Position numbers and translations under genes: made by a program. From Streptomyces sp. HmicA12 (GTDB lineage: Bacteria > Actinomycetota > Actinomycetes > Streptomycetales > Streptomycetaceae), in contig NZ_KB891797.1 of assembly GCF_000373565.1 (NCBI RefSeq), forward strand, positions 654,487-718,486: DNA of 64,000 nucleotides, in the 5' to 3' direction. The notes beneath the pieces were generated by a model that worked only from the letters and a program-made list of their open reading frames with translations, had not been told where the DNA came from and did no database searches. Below, in pieces: positions 26,123 to 35,321 of the stretch (its first letter is position 1; each line of letters begins with the position of its first letter).

Positions 26123-26894
26123 GTCCGGCACCCCCTCTCCCGAGCCTGCCGGACGCGCCGAGCCGCTGGGCCGGCATCGGCGCGGGCCCCTGCGCCGCGG
26201 GCAGCAGCTGCCCCAGCTTGCGCAGTGCGCGGCTCAGCCGGGACTTGACCGTCCCGCGCGGCCAGCCGAGTGCCTGTGCCGTCTCCACCTCGTCCATCTC
26301 CAGCAGATAGCGGCACGTGACGACGAGCCGATGGTCCTCGCTGAGCAGTTCGAGTGCGGCGAGCAGCTCGGCCCGGCGCTCCACCGCGAGCGCCGCGACC
26401 GCGGGATCCGCCGACTCGGGTATCCGTGGCTCCGCCTCCACCAGCGCGGCCTCTCGGCCGGCGAGGGCGCGTCGCCGACCCGCCGATCTGATTGTGTTCC
26501 TCGTCTCATTGGCGACGATCCGCAGCAGCCACGGCTTGAACGCCGAGCCGTCCCTGAAGCGTCCGAGCCCGCAGTACGCCTTGAAGAACGACTGCTGCAC
26601 CACGTCTTCCGCGTCCGCCCCCGCGCCCAGGGCGCGCGCCGCGCGCAGAGCGATGCCGGTGAAGGCGCGGACCAACTCCGCGTACGCCTCCGGCTCTCCG
26701 GCGCGCACACGGGCGATCACCGCCCCCTCGTCGACGACGCGGCCCCCCTCCAGGCCCTCTGCCCCGGCGTCCCGCAGGCCTTCCCCCTGTGCCCTCACAC
26801 CCTTGATACACCGGTCGTCAGCGATCGGTTCCCACCCGTCACCAGCCGATTCCACACTTGTCGTGGACGCGTCCCGATCCTGTCCACGGTCCAT
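26115..26894 (-). CDS. ECF-type RNA polymerase sigma factor
   Basis: Sigma-70 family protein of about 259 residues. Region 2 reads DAEDVVQQSFFKAYCGLGRF, region 4 EMDEVETAQALGWPRGTVKSRLSRALRKL. An N-terminal extension of ~55 residues precedes region 2, and a Pro/Gly-rich tail follows region 4. ATG 26894 is preferred to the TTG at 26912, with AGGTG upstream. It diverges from trpS with under 30 bases between starts and is translationally coupled to the putative anti-sigma gene. The signal it answers is unknown; the secreted third gene hints at the envelope. Confidence 0.88.
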   Translation of the reverse strand: MDRGQDRDASTTSVESAGDGWEPIADDRCIKGVRAQGEGLRDAGAEGLEGGRVVDEGAVIARVRAGEPEAYAELVRAFTGIALRAARALGAGADAEDVVQQSFFKAYCGLGRFRDGSAFKPWLLRIVANETRNTIRSAGRRRALAGREAALVEAEPRIPESADPAVAALAVERRAELLAALELLSEDHRLVVTCRYLLEMDEVETAQALGWPRGTVKSRLSRALRKLGQLLPAAQGPAPMPAQRLGASGRLGRGGAGHE

Positions 26895-26896
26895 GA

Positions 26897-27934
<1,038 letters not shown>

Positions 27935-27998
27935 GGCCGCTCGCGCTTCCCGTGGCCCGTACGACCGCCCGCCCACCACTCGACGACAGGAGTACGAC

Positions 27999-28595
27999 GT
28001 GGGGACCGTAACGATCGGTGTCTCGATCGCGGTCCCGGAGCCTCACGGCAGCCTGCTCCAGGAGCGGCGCGCGGGCTTCGGCGACGCCGCGGCGCACGGT
28101 ATCCCCACGCACATCACGCTGCTCCCGCCGACCGAGGTGGACGGCGGGCAGCTGCCCGCGATCGAGGAGCACCTCGCCGAAGTCGCCGCCTCCGGGCGGC
28201 CCTTCGCGATGCGTCTTTCGGGTACCGGCACGTTCCGCCCGCTGTCACCGGTCGTGTTCGTGCAGGTCGTGGAGGGCGCCGAGGCCTGCACCTGGCTGCA
28301 GAAGCAGGTCCGCGACGCGTCGGGGCCGGTCTCGCGCGAGCTGCAGTTCCCGTACCACCCGCATGTGACGGTCGCGCACGGCATCGACGAAGAGGCGATG
28401 GACCGTGCCTTCGAGGCGCTCGCCGACTACGAGGCGGCGTGGCCGTGCACCGGTTTCGCGCTGTACGAGCAGGGCGCCGACGGGGTGTGGCGCAGGCTGC
28501 GCGACTTCACCTTCGGCACCCCGCCCCTTCCGGCGCAGCCGAGAGGGCGGGGAGCCGCGCGCGCGGCCACCCGCACCGACCGGACGGACACCTAG
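27999..28595 (+). CDS. 2'-5' RNA ligase family protein
   Basis: Protein of 198 residues of the 2H phosphoesterase/RNA ligase family. Two HxT motifs are present: THITLLPP (about residue 40) and HPHVTVAHG (about residue 120), the catalytic pair for 2',3'-cyclic phosphate chemistry. Its start is GTG 27999 after AGGAGTACGAC. The natural substrate is unknown in actinobacteria. It follows trpS by 64 bases and may share its transcript. A charged, low-complexity tail ends the protein five bases before the convergent dprE2-like gene. Confidence 0.85.
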   Translation: MGTVTIGVSIAVPEPHGSLLQERRAGFGDAAAHGIPTHITLLPPTEVDGGQLPAIEEHLAEVAASGRPFAMRLSGTGTFRPLSPVVFVQVVEGAEACTWLQKQVRDASGPVSRELQFPYHPHVTVAHGIDEEAMDRAFEALADYEAAWPCTGFALYEQGADGVWRRLRDFTFGTPPLPAQPRGRGAARAATRTDRTDT

Positions 28596-28600
28596 AACCG

Positions 28601-29356
28601 CTACACCGGCAGGCGCCGGAACAGCGGTCGCGGCACGTGCCGCAGCCCCGCCATCACCACGCGGAGCGCTCCCGGCACCCACACCGTCTCCGAGCGGCGT
28701 CGCAGCCCGGTCTCGATGGCGACGGCCACCGCGTCCGGAGTGGTGGCCATCGGCGCCTCGGCCATCCCGGCGGTCATCTTCGAGCGTACGAATCCGGGAC
28801 GTACGACCATGACGTGCACGCCCGTGCCGTGCAGCGCGTCGCCGAGGCCCTGCGCGAAGGCGTCGAGGCCCGCCTTGCTCGACCCGTAGATGAAGTTGGA
28901 GCGGCGGGCCCGCTCGCCCGCGACCGACGAGAGCACGACCAGTGAGCCGTGGCCCTGGGACTGCAGGGCCCGCGCGCAGACGAGTCCGGCGGAGACGGCG
29001 CCCGTGTAGTTGGTCTGCGCGACGCGGACCGCGGCCATCGGGTCGCCCTCGTCGTGGGCCTGGTCGCCGAGGACGCCGAAGGCGAGCAGCACCATGTCGA
29101 TGTCGCCCTCGGTGAAGACCTTGCCGAGCGCCTCCTCGTGGGACTCGGCGTCCAGGGCGTCGAAAGCGACGGTGCGCACGTCGGCGCCGATGTCGCGCAG
29201 CCCGGCCGCGGCCTTGTCGAGCGCGGGGGAGGGGCGGCCCGCCAGCCACACCGTGCGGGTGCGGCGGGTGACGAGGCGGCGGGCCGTCGCGAGGGCGATC
29301 TCCGAGGTGCCGCCGAGGATGAGCAGGGACTGGGGGATGCCGAAGGCGTCCTTCAT
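28601..29356 (-). CDS. dprE2: Short-chain dehydrogenase, DprE2-like
   Basis: SDR oxidoreductase of 251 residues, matching the keto-reductase that completes epimerisation of decaprenylphosphoryl ribose to arabinose. The dinucleotide motif is LILGGTSEIALATAR, the second-strand FGVLGDQ is typical of DprE2, and the catalytic S...YxxxK appears as VVLSSVAGE ... FIYGSSKAG. It lies 23 bases after the DprE1-like gene in the same transcript, as in mycobacteria. With the divergent PAP2/UbiA/GtrA genes this makes the assignment strong, though the lipid and sugar in this organism are inferred. Confidence 0.82.
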   Translation of the reverse strand: MKDAFGIPQSLLILGGTSEIALATARRLVTRRTRTVWLAGRPSPALDKAAAGLRDIGADVRTVAFDALDAESHEEALGKVFTEGDIDMVLLAFGVLGDQAHDEGDPMAAVRVAQTNYTGAVSAGLVCARALQSQGHGSLVVLSSVAGERARRSNFIYGSSKAGLDAFAQGLGDALHGTGVHVMVVRPGFVRSKMTAGMAEAPMATTPDAVAVAIETGLRRRSETVWVPGALRVVMAGLRHVPRPLFRRLPV

Positions 29357-29379
29357 GGGAAGCGAACTCCAGGGAGAGG

Positions 29380-30825
29380 TCAGAGGGAGAGGCGGCGCGA
29401 CAGGTCCGAGCGGAACACGCCTTCGGGGTCGAGGCGGGCCCGCAGGGAGCGGAAGTCGGCCAGGCGCGGGTACATCGCGTCGAGCAGTTCGGGGCGCAGC
29501 CGGGAGTCCTTCGCGAGGTAGACGCGCCCGTCGGCGGCGGCGACCTCCCCGTCGAGTTCGTCGAGGAACGGGCCGAGCCCCGGCAGGTTCGCGGGGATGT
29601 CGAGCGCGAGGGTCCAGCCCGGCATCGGGAACGAGAGCCAGCCCGGGTCGCCGTCGCCGAACCGCTTGAGGACGGCGAGGAAGGAGGGGCAGCCGCGCTC
29701 CGAGATCCGCCGCACGACCCTGCGCAGGGCCTCCTCCTTCCCGTGACCGACGACGAACTGGTACTGCACGAAGCCGCCGCGGCCGTAGACGCGGTTCCAG
29801 TGCGGGACGCCGTCGAGGGGGTGGAAGAACGTGGACAGTTTCTGGATCTCGCCGGTGCGGGACCTGGGGGCCTTGCGGTACCAGAGCTCGTTGAAGAGGC
29901 CGACCGTGGTGCGGCCGAGGAGCCCCTCGGGGACGAAGGAGGGGGCCGCGGGCAGTCGGCCGGGGCGGAAGGCGAGCGGGGCGCGGCGGGTCCTGCGGGG
30001 CAGGGCGTCGAGCGGGGCGTGGTCGCCGCGGGTCAGGACGGAGCGGCCCGTCGCGGCGCCGCGCGCGAGCAGGTCGATCCAGGCGACCGAGTAGCGGTAG
30101 CGGTGATCGGTGGCGGTGAGGCGGGCCATCAGGTCGTCGAGGTCCGTGGCGCGTTCGGTGTCGACCGTCATCAACGACGTCTCCACGCGGTGCAGTCGGA
30201 TCGTGGCGGTGAGGATGACGCCGGTCAGGCCCATGCCGCCCGCGGTGGCGTCGAAGAGCTCGGTGCCCTGTTCGACGATGCGTACCTCGCCGTCGGCGGT
30301 GAGGAGTTCGAGGGCGCGGACATGCCGGGAGAAGGATCCGGCGACGTGGTGGTTCTTGCCGTGGATGTCGGCGCCGATCGCGCCGCCGACCGTGACGTAG
30401 CGGGTGCCGGGGGTCACCGGGACGAACCAGCCGAGCGGCAGCAGTACTTCCATCAGGCGGTGCAGGGAGACGCCCGCGTCGCACAGGACGGTGCCGCCGG
30501 CGACGTCGATGGCGTGGATGCGGTCGAGGCCGGTCATGTCGAGGACCGCGCCGCCCGCGTTCTGCGCGGCGTCTCCGTAGGCCCGGCCGAGGCCCCGGGC
30601 GATGCCGCCGCGTCGGCCGGTGACGGCGCACTCCCTGACCGCCGCCACCGTCTCCTCGTAGGACCGGGGGCGCACCAGATGCGCGGAGGTCGGAGCGGTG
30701 CGGCCCCACCCGGTGACCGGCACGGTGTCGTAGCCGGGGCCCGGGCGGACGGAGGGCGATGCGGTGGGTGACGCGGCGGGCGGTGCGGGGGTCTGTGCGG
30801 GGGACTGTGAAGGGGCGGCAGGCAT
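29380..30825 (-). CDS. dprE1: FAD oxidase, DprE1-like decaprenylphosphoryl-ribose 2'-oxidase
   Basis: Flavoprotein of 481 residues homologous to DprE1, which oxidises the 2'-OH of polyprenylphosphoryl ribose. The FAD site TVGGAIGADIHGKNHH, GGFVQYQFVV, PMPGWTLALDIP, YLAKDSR and the terminal FRSDLSRRLSL follow the mycobacterial order. The residue equivalent to Cys387 of M. tuberculosis DprE1, the benzothiazinone target, is Ala407 (codon 29605-29607). A Pro/Ser/Ala-rich leader of ~40 residues precedes the fold. The ATG 30825 lacks a clear ribosome site; an upstream ATG 30873 is possible. Confidence 0.85.
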   Translation of the reverse strand: MPAAPSQSPAQTPAPPAASPTASPSVRPGPGYDTVPVTGWGRTAPTSAHLVRPRSYEETVAAVRECAVTGRRGGIARGLGRAYGDAAQNAGGAVLDMTGLDRIHAIDVAGGTVLCDAGVSLHRLMEVLLPLGWFVPVTPGTRYVTVGGAIGADIHGKNHHVAGSFSRHVRALELLTADGEVRIVEQGTELFDATAGGMGLTGVILTATIRLHRVETSLMTVDTERATDLDDLMARLTATDHRYRYSVAWIDLLARGAATGRSVLTRGDHAPLDALPRRTRRAPLAFRPGRLPAAPSFVPEGLLGRTTVGLFNELWYRKAPRSRTGEIQKLSTFFHPLDGVPHWNRVYGRGGFVQYQFVVGHGKEEALRRVVRRISERGCPSFLAVLKRFGDGDPGWLSFPMPGWTLALDIPANLPGLGPFLDELDGEVAAADGRVYLAKDSRLRPELLDAMYPRLADFRSLRARLDPEGVFRSDLSRRLSL

Positions 30826-30958
30826 GAATGCGACCGTATCGCCCCATGAAGGGCGGTTTGCCCTGAATCTCATATCTCCTCACCGAAATGGGTGATTGAT
30901 GGGGTGTCATCCGAAATGGTGCGAGCTGCTGGCGCATCGGCCCCCAGAGTGAGGCCAC

Positions 30959-31477
30959 ATGGACGACATGGACCGCCGACTTCTCTCGGCACTGCGCGAC
31001 TGCGGCGACGCCCCGCGCGTGGCCGCCGCCGCCCGTGCGCTGTCCTGGGCCGGGGAGCACGGGGCGCTCTGGCTGGCGGCCGGGCTCGTGGGGGCCGCCG
31101 CCGACCGGGAGCGCCGCTCGGCCTGGCTGCGCGCCACGGCGCTGACCGCCGGGGCGCATCTGGCGAGCATGGGCGTGAAACGGGCGGTGCGCAGGCCCCG
31201 GCCCGCGCAAGGACTCGGCGTCGAACCCCTGGTGCGCACCGCCGGCCGGCACTCCTTCCCCAGCTCGCACGCGACGTCGGCGGCCGCCGCCGCGGTCGCG
31301 TACGGGGCGGTGCGGCCCGTCGGCGCCCATCTGGTGCCGCCCCTAGCCGCCGCGGTGTGCGTCTCCCGGATGGTCGTCGGCGTGCACTACCCGTCCGACG
31401 TCGCGGCGGGCGCGGCCCTCGGCGCGCTGACCGCGCGGCTCGGGGCGCGCTGGGCGAGCGGGGGAGCGGCGCGATGA
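30959..31477 (+). CDS. PAP2-family phosphatase (candidate phospho-DPPR phosphatase)
   Basis: Membrane phosphatase of 172 residues. All three acid-phosphatase motifs are present: KRAVRRPRP (KX6RP), FPSSHATS (PSGH-like) and SRMVVGVHYPSD (SRX5HX3D). In mycobacteria the Rv3807c homologue dephosphorylates decaprenylphosphoryl-5-phosphoribose beside the UbiA gene; the same adjacency holds here, since its stop overlaps the next start (ATGA). ATG 30959 follows AGAGTGAGGCCAC. Other PAP2 roles (lipid phosphate recycling) cannot be ruled out from the motifs alone. Confidence 0.85.
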   Translation: MDDMDRRLLSALRDCGDAPRVAAAARALSWAGEHGALWLAAGLVGAAADRERRSAWLRATALTAGAHLASMGVKRAVRRPRPAQGLGVEPLVRTAGRHSFPSSHATSAAAAAVAYGAVRPVGAHLVPPLAAAVCVSRMVVGVHYPSDVAAGAALGALTARLGARWASGGAAR

Positions 31478-32424
31478 CGGAGGGCACCGAGAGCACGGCC
31501 GTACTGGACCGCCCGCGCGAGGAGCGGCGCGGGCCCACCCCGCTCGGGCTGCCCGCCGGACTGCTGCGCACGGCGCGCCCCCGGCAGTGGGTGAAGAACG
31601 TCCTCGTGGTGGCCGCCCCCGCGGCGGCGGGCGAGCTGTTCTCGCGGCACGCGCTGACCCAAGTGGCGCTGGTCTTCTGCCTGTTCACGGCCGCCGCGTC
31701 GGCGGTGTACCTGATCAACGACGCGCGGGACGCCGAGGCCGACCGCGCGCACCCCGTGAAGCGGAACCGTCCGGTCGCCGCGGGGCAGGTCCCCGTACCG
31801 GTCGCCTACGCGGTCGGAGCGGTCCTCGCCGCGCTCGCGCCCACCGCCGCCGCGGCGCTGTGCAACCCGATGACCGCGGCGCTGCTCACCGCGTACGTCG
31901 GCATGCAACTGGCGTACTGCGTCAGCCTCAAGCACGTCCTCGTCGTCGACCTGGTCGTGGTGACCACCGGCTTCCTGATGCGGGCGATGATCGGCGGAGT
32001 CGCGCTCGGGATCCCGCTGTCGCGCTGGTTCCTGATCACCACCGGGTTCGGGGCGCTGTTCATGGTCTCGGCGAAGCGGTACTCCGAGGCCGTGCAGATG
32101 GCGGACAGGGACGGCGCCACGCGGGCCCTGCTGTCCGAGTACACGACCGGGTACCTGCGCTTCGTCTGGCAGTTGGCGGCCGGGGTCGCCGTGCTCGCCT
32201 ACTGCCTGTGGGCGATGGAGGAGGGCGGCGTCGCCCGCAGCAGCCTGCTGCCCTGGCGGCAGCTGTCGGTGGTGGCGTTCGTCCTGGCCGTCCTGCGCTA
32301 CGCCGTCTTCGCCGACCGGGGCACGGCCGGCGAGCCGGAGGACGTGGTGCTCAGGGACCGGGCGCTCGCCGTCATCGGCCTGATGTGGCTCGCCATGTAC
32401 GGGCTCGCGGTCGCCGACTGGTGA
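31474..32424 (+). CDS. UbiA-family prenyltransferase, DPPR synthase-like
   Basis: Integral membrane prenyltransferase of 316 residues. It matches the decaprenyl-phosphate phosphoribosyltransferase subgroup (Rv3806c) through RPRQWVKN near the N-terminus, the Asp-rich site INDARDAEADRAHPVKRNRP and the second site with KRYSEAVQ. It would transfer phosphoribose from PRPP to polyprenyl phosphate, the first committed step. About nine hydrophobic segments. ATG 31474 overlaps the phosphatase stop by four bases, and its own stop overlaps the GtrA gene, so the three are one translational unit. Confidence 0.87.
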   Translation: MTEGTESTAVLDRPREERRGPTPLGLPAGLLRTARPRQWVKNVLVVAAPAAAGELFSRHALTQVALVFCLFTAAASAVYLINDARDAEADRAHPVKRNRPVAAGQVPVPVAYAVGAVLAALAPTAAAALCNPMTAALLTAYVGMQLAYCVSLKHVLVVDLVVVTTGFLMRAMIGGVALGIPLSRWFLITTGFGALFMVSAKRYSEAVQMADRDGATRALLSEYTTGYLRFVWQLAAGVAVLAYCLWAMEEGGVARSSLLPWRQLSVVAFVLAVLRYAVFADRGTAGEPEDVVLRDRALAVIGLMWLAMYGLAVADW

Positions 32425-32897
32425 GGCGCGCACGGGAGCTGGCGCCCGAGCTGGCCGGGTTCGCGGCCGTCGGGATCTGCGCGTACGCCGCCGACCTCGG
32501 ACTGTTCGTGTGGCTGCGCGGACCGGTGGGGCTCGACCCGCTCACCGCCAAGTCGCTGTCCTTCGTGGCGGGCTGCTCGGTGGCGTACGCGGGCAACGCG
32601 CTCGGTACGTACCGCCGCAAGGCCGCGGAGGTCTCGCGGCTGCGGCAGTACGGGGTGTTCTTCGCGGTGAACGTGGCGGGGGCGGTGGTCCAGCTGTTGT
32701 GCATCGCCGTGTCGCACTACGGACTTGGGCTGACCTCGCGGCGCGCGGACACCGTATCCGGGGCGGGAGTCGGCATGGCACTGGCCACGGTGCTGCGGTT
32801 CTGGGGTACCCGGACTCTGGTCTTCGGAGCGGGTGCGATCCGTACGAGAACGGTTGAAACGGCCGAACAGGGCAGGCTTGGATCATGGACTGGCTGA
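32421..32897 (+). CDS. GtrA-family membrane protein (candidate lipid-sugar flippase)
   Basis: Four-helix membrane protein of 158 residues of the GtrA family, with FAAVGICAYAADLGLFVWL, SFVAGCSVAYAGNALGTY and a late RFWGTRTLVF. In mycobacteria a GtrA protein beside dprE1/E2 (Rv3789) is linked to re-orientation of polyprenylphosphoryl arabinose or related anchoring. The GTG at 32421 overlaps the UbiA stop (GTGA). Its 3' end overlaps the next gene start by 13 bases, so BrkB may be part of the same transcript. Confidence 0.82.
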   Translation: MRRARELAPELAGFAAVGICAYAADLGLFVWLRGPVGLDPLTAKSLSFVAGCSVAYAGNALGTYRRKAAEVSRLRQYGVFFAVNVAGAVVQLLCIAVSHYGLGLTSRRADTVSGAGVGMALATVLRFWGTRTLVFGAGAIRTRTVETAEQGRLGSWTG

Positions 32898-33805
32898 AGA
32901 AGCTCCCCGTTGTCGGCCCCTGGGCGAGCCGGCTGATGCAGACGCACGCCTGGCGGGCGTACGAGCAGCTCGACGCGGTGCACTGGGCGCGGCTCGCCGC
33001 GGCGATGACGTTCATCAGTTTCCTCGCGCTGTTCCCGCTGCTCACCGTGGCCGCGGCGATCGCGGCCGGCACGCTCTCCACCGCCCAGCAGCACACACTG
33101 CAGGACAAGATCAGCGATCAGGTGCCCGGCATCTCCGACCAGCTGGACATCCAGGCGCTGGTCGACAACGCGGGCACGATCGGCCTCGTGGCCGGTGCGC
33201 TGCTGCTGTTCACGGGCATCGGCTGGGTCGGATCGATGCGGGAGTGCCTGCGGGCCGTGTGGGAGCTGCCGGACCAGGAGGAGAACCCGGTCCTGCGCAA
33301 GCTCAAGGACGCCGGGGTGCTCGTCGGCCTCGGCGGAGCGGGGCTCGCCTCGCTCGCGGCGTCCACGGTCGCGTCCACCGCGGTGGGAGCGACCGCGGAC
33401 CAGCTCGGGATCGACAAGGAGGGCTGGGGCGGCTTCCTGCTCCAGGCACTGGCCTTCGCGATCGCGGTGCTCGCGGACTTCCTGCTGCTGCTCTACGTAC
33501 TGACGCTGCTGCCCGGGGTGGCACCGGAGCGCCGCGACCTTGTGATCGCGGCGCTCATCGGGGCCGTCGGCTTCGAGCTGCTGAAGCTGCTGCTCGGCGG
33601 CTACATGAAGGGCGTCGCCGCGAAGAGCATGTACGGCGCGTTCGGTACGCCCGTCGCGCTGCTGCTGTGGATCAACTTCACGGCGAAGCTGCTGCTGTTC
33701 TGCTCGGCCTGGACGGCGACCGGGGTCAACTCCGCTTCTGAACGGGCCACTTCTTACGAACAACGAACACCGCACCAGCCAGCACCACCAGCACACCGCC
33801 AATGA
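32885..33805 (+). CDS. YihY/BrkB-family membrane protein
   Basis: Inner-membrane protein of 306 residues of the YihY/BrkB family, with about six helices, the opening AAAMTFISFLALFPLL and the late GGYMKGVAAKSMYGAFGTPV followed by LLLWINFTAKLLLF. The family was once called ribonuclease BN; its true function is unsettled. ATG 32885 lies within the end of the GtrA gene. The last 27 codons overlap the convergent D,D-carboxypeptidase gene by 80 bases, an unusually long tail-to-tail overlap; they are polar and Pro/Gln-rich, so may be a non-conserved extension. Confidence 0.85.
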   Translation: MDWLKKLPVVGPWASRLMQTHAWRAYEQLDAVHWARLAAAMTFISFLALFPLLTVAAAIAAGTLSTAQQHTLQDKISDQVPGISDQLDIQALVDNAGTIGLVAGALLLFTGIGWVGSMRECLRAVWELPDQEENPVLRKLKDAGVLVGLGGAGLASLAASTVASTAVGATADQLGIDKEGWGGFLLQALAFAIAVLADFLLLLYVLTLLPGVAPERRDLVIAALIGAVGFELLKLLLGGYMKGVAAKSMYGAFGTPVALLLWINFTAKLLLFCSAWTATGVNSASERATSYEQRTPHQPAPPAHRQ

Positions 33806-34958
33806 TGGCGAGCGCGATGCCCATGCCGCTGGAACCGCCGGACGTGGAGACCGCCGCGTGGGCGGCCGGCTTCGCGGGGCCCGCGTCACCCTTCGGGCTC
33901 GTCGTGGCGCTCGGGGCGGTCTGCGACTTCGGCAGGACGAGGTGGCCGACCGGCGTCACCTTCCCGTCGGCGGCGAACCCCCAGTCCAGGAGGCGGGCGG
34001 TCTCCTTGTAGACCGCGTGGGACTCCTTGGCCTCGGGGTTCATGACGGTGACGAGCAGCACCTTGCCGTCGCGCTCGGCGACACCCGTGAAGGTCGCGCC
34101 CGCGTTCGTGGTGTTGCCGTTCTTGACGCCCGCGATGCCCTTGTACGGGGACAGGTCGCCCTCGCCGGTGAAGAGCCGGTTGGTGTTCTGGATCTCGAAG
34201 GTCTCGGTCGTCTTCCCCTTCTTCTGCTTCTTGGGCAGCTTCGCGGTGACCGTCGAGCAGTACTCGCGGAAGTCGTCGTTCTGCAGCCCCGCGCGGGCGA
34301 AGAGGGTCAGGTCGTACGCGGACGAGTGCTGGCCCTTCTCGTCGTAGCCGTCGGGGGTCACCACGTGCGTGTCCTCGGCCTGCAGCTCGTCGGCGTGGGC
34401 CTGCATGTCCTGGACGGTCTGCGGCACTCCGCCGTTCATCGCGGACAGCACGTGCACCGCGTCGTTGCCCGAGCGCAGGAACACACCGAGCCACAGGTCG
34501 CGGACGGTGTACGTGTAGTTCTCCTTGATGCCCGCGATGCTGGAGCCCTGGCCGACGCCCTGGAGGTCGGAGAGCTCCACCTTGTGCTTCTGCGTCTTGA
34601 GGAACTTGTGCAGCAGCGTGTCCGCGAACAGCATCTTCAGGGTGCTCGCGGGCGGCAGCTCCCAGTGGGCGTTGTGCGAGGCGAGCACGTCACCGGACTC
34701 GGCGTCCGTGACGATCCACGACTTGCCCGTCAGCTTCTCGGGGAGCACCGGGGCCCCCGCCCCCAGATTGACCTGGGTTCCCGGCTTGGCGAGCTGGTCG
34801 CCACCGATGTTCGACATCTTCGCCGGCGGCTTGTCGTCGCCCGCCCCGTCCGCCGCCACCGCGGGGGTGATCCCCACGAGCGACAGCGAGCAGGCCGCGA
34901 GGAGCAGCGCGGATTTCTTCACGTACGACGTCAAGTACGACTCATGGGTGGCAGGCAC
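33726..34958 (-). CDS. D-alanyl-D-alanine carboxypeptidase
   Basis: Serine peptidase of class S11, which trims the terminal D-Ala of peptidoglycan stem peptides outside the membrane. It has a Sec signal (KKSALLLAACSLSLVG), catalytic STLK in PPASTLKMLFAD, second site SGND and third site KNGN in place of the usual KTG. The C-terminus has a Pro/Ala linker and a membrane anchor (IALAIIGGVLVVLAGAVFVV). GTG 34958 and GTG 34922 are both plausible starts; neither has a clean ribosome site. A second copy of the same type lies at 37176, also with KNG, so the change is a subfamily trait. Confidence 0.87.
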   Translation of the reverse strand: MPATHESYLTSYVKKSALLLAACSLSLVGITPAVAADGAGDDKPPAKMSNIGGDQLAKPGTQVNLGAGAPVLPEKLTGKSWIVTDAESGDVLASHNAHWELPPASTLKMLFADTLLHKFLKTQKHKVELSDLQGVGQGSSIAGIKENYTYTVRDLWLGVFLRSGNDAVHVLSAMNGGVPQTVQDMQAHADELQAEDTHVVTPDGYDEKGQHSSAYDLTLFARAGLQNDDFREYCSTVTAKLPKKQKKGKTTETFEIQNTNRLFTGEGDLSPYKGIAGVKNGNTTNAGATFTGVAERDGKVLLVTVMNPEAKESHAVYKETARLLDWGFAADGKVTPVGHLVLPKSQTAPSATTSPKGDAGPAKPAAHAAVSTSGGSSGMGIALAIIGGVLVVLAGAVFVVRKKWPVQKRS

Positions 34959-35067
34959 GGACGAGAACGTACATGTACCGGGCCCGTAAGTCTCCGCCGA
35001 GGTGTTCTGTGTCTCCCCGGCCCCACCCCGGCGGCGGTGCGGGAGAAGCGCTGGCGATACTGAACGT

Positions 35068-35310
35068 ATGAAGCTCAGTCGCCCCGTCTCCTGGTTCCTG
35101 CTCGCCTTCGGGGTGTGGTCCTGGATCATCTGGGTCACTTTCGCCAAGAATCTGTGGAAGGACGGCAGCGGCCTCGCCTTCGACGACGCCGGGGATCCGA
35201 CCGCGTACTTCTGGGTGCACCTGACCCTCGCCGTCGTCTCCTTTGTCTTGGGGACGGTGGTAGGGGCCATCGGGTTCCGTGGCGTCCGGGCCCTGCGCGG
35301 GAACGCATAG
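35068..35310 (+). CDS. Small SCO4848-type membrane protein
   Basis: Protein of 80 residues with two membrane helices (VSWFLLAFGVWSWIIWVTF and LAVVSFVLGTVVGAIGF) joined by a polar loop. It matches a short Streptomyces membrane family named from S. coelicolor SCO4848 (from memory). It starts at ATG 35068, diverging from the carboxypeptidase gene with 109 bases between. It precedes the metallophosphoesterase gene by 11 bases, probably one operon. Function unknown. Confidence 0.78.
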   Translation: MKLSRPVSWFLLAFGVWSWIIWVTFAKNLWKDGSGLAFDDAGDPTAYFWVHLTLAVVSFVLGTVVGAIGFRGVRALRGNA

Positions 35311-35321
35311 CGGCCGCGGGC

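Noticed and set aside
28601..31330. Single 909-codon frame that would fuse DprE2 to upstream sequence
   Set aside because: Only the part from ATG 29356 has family motifs; the rest is antisense or out of frame to the DprE1-like gene.
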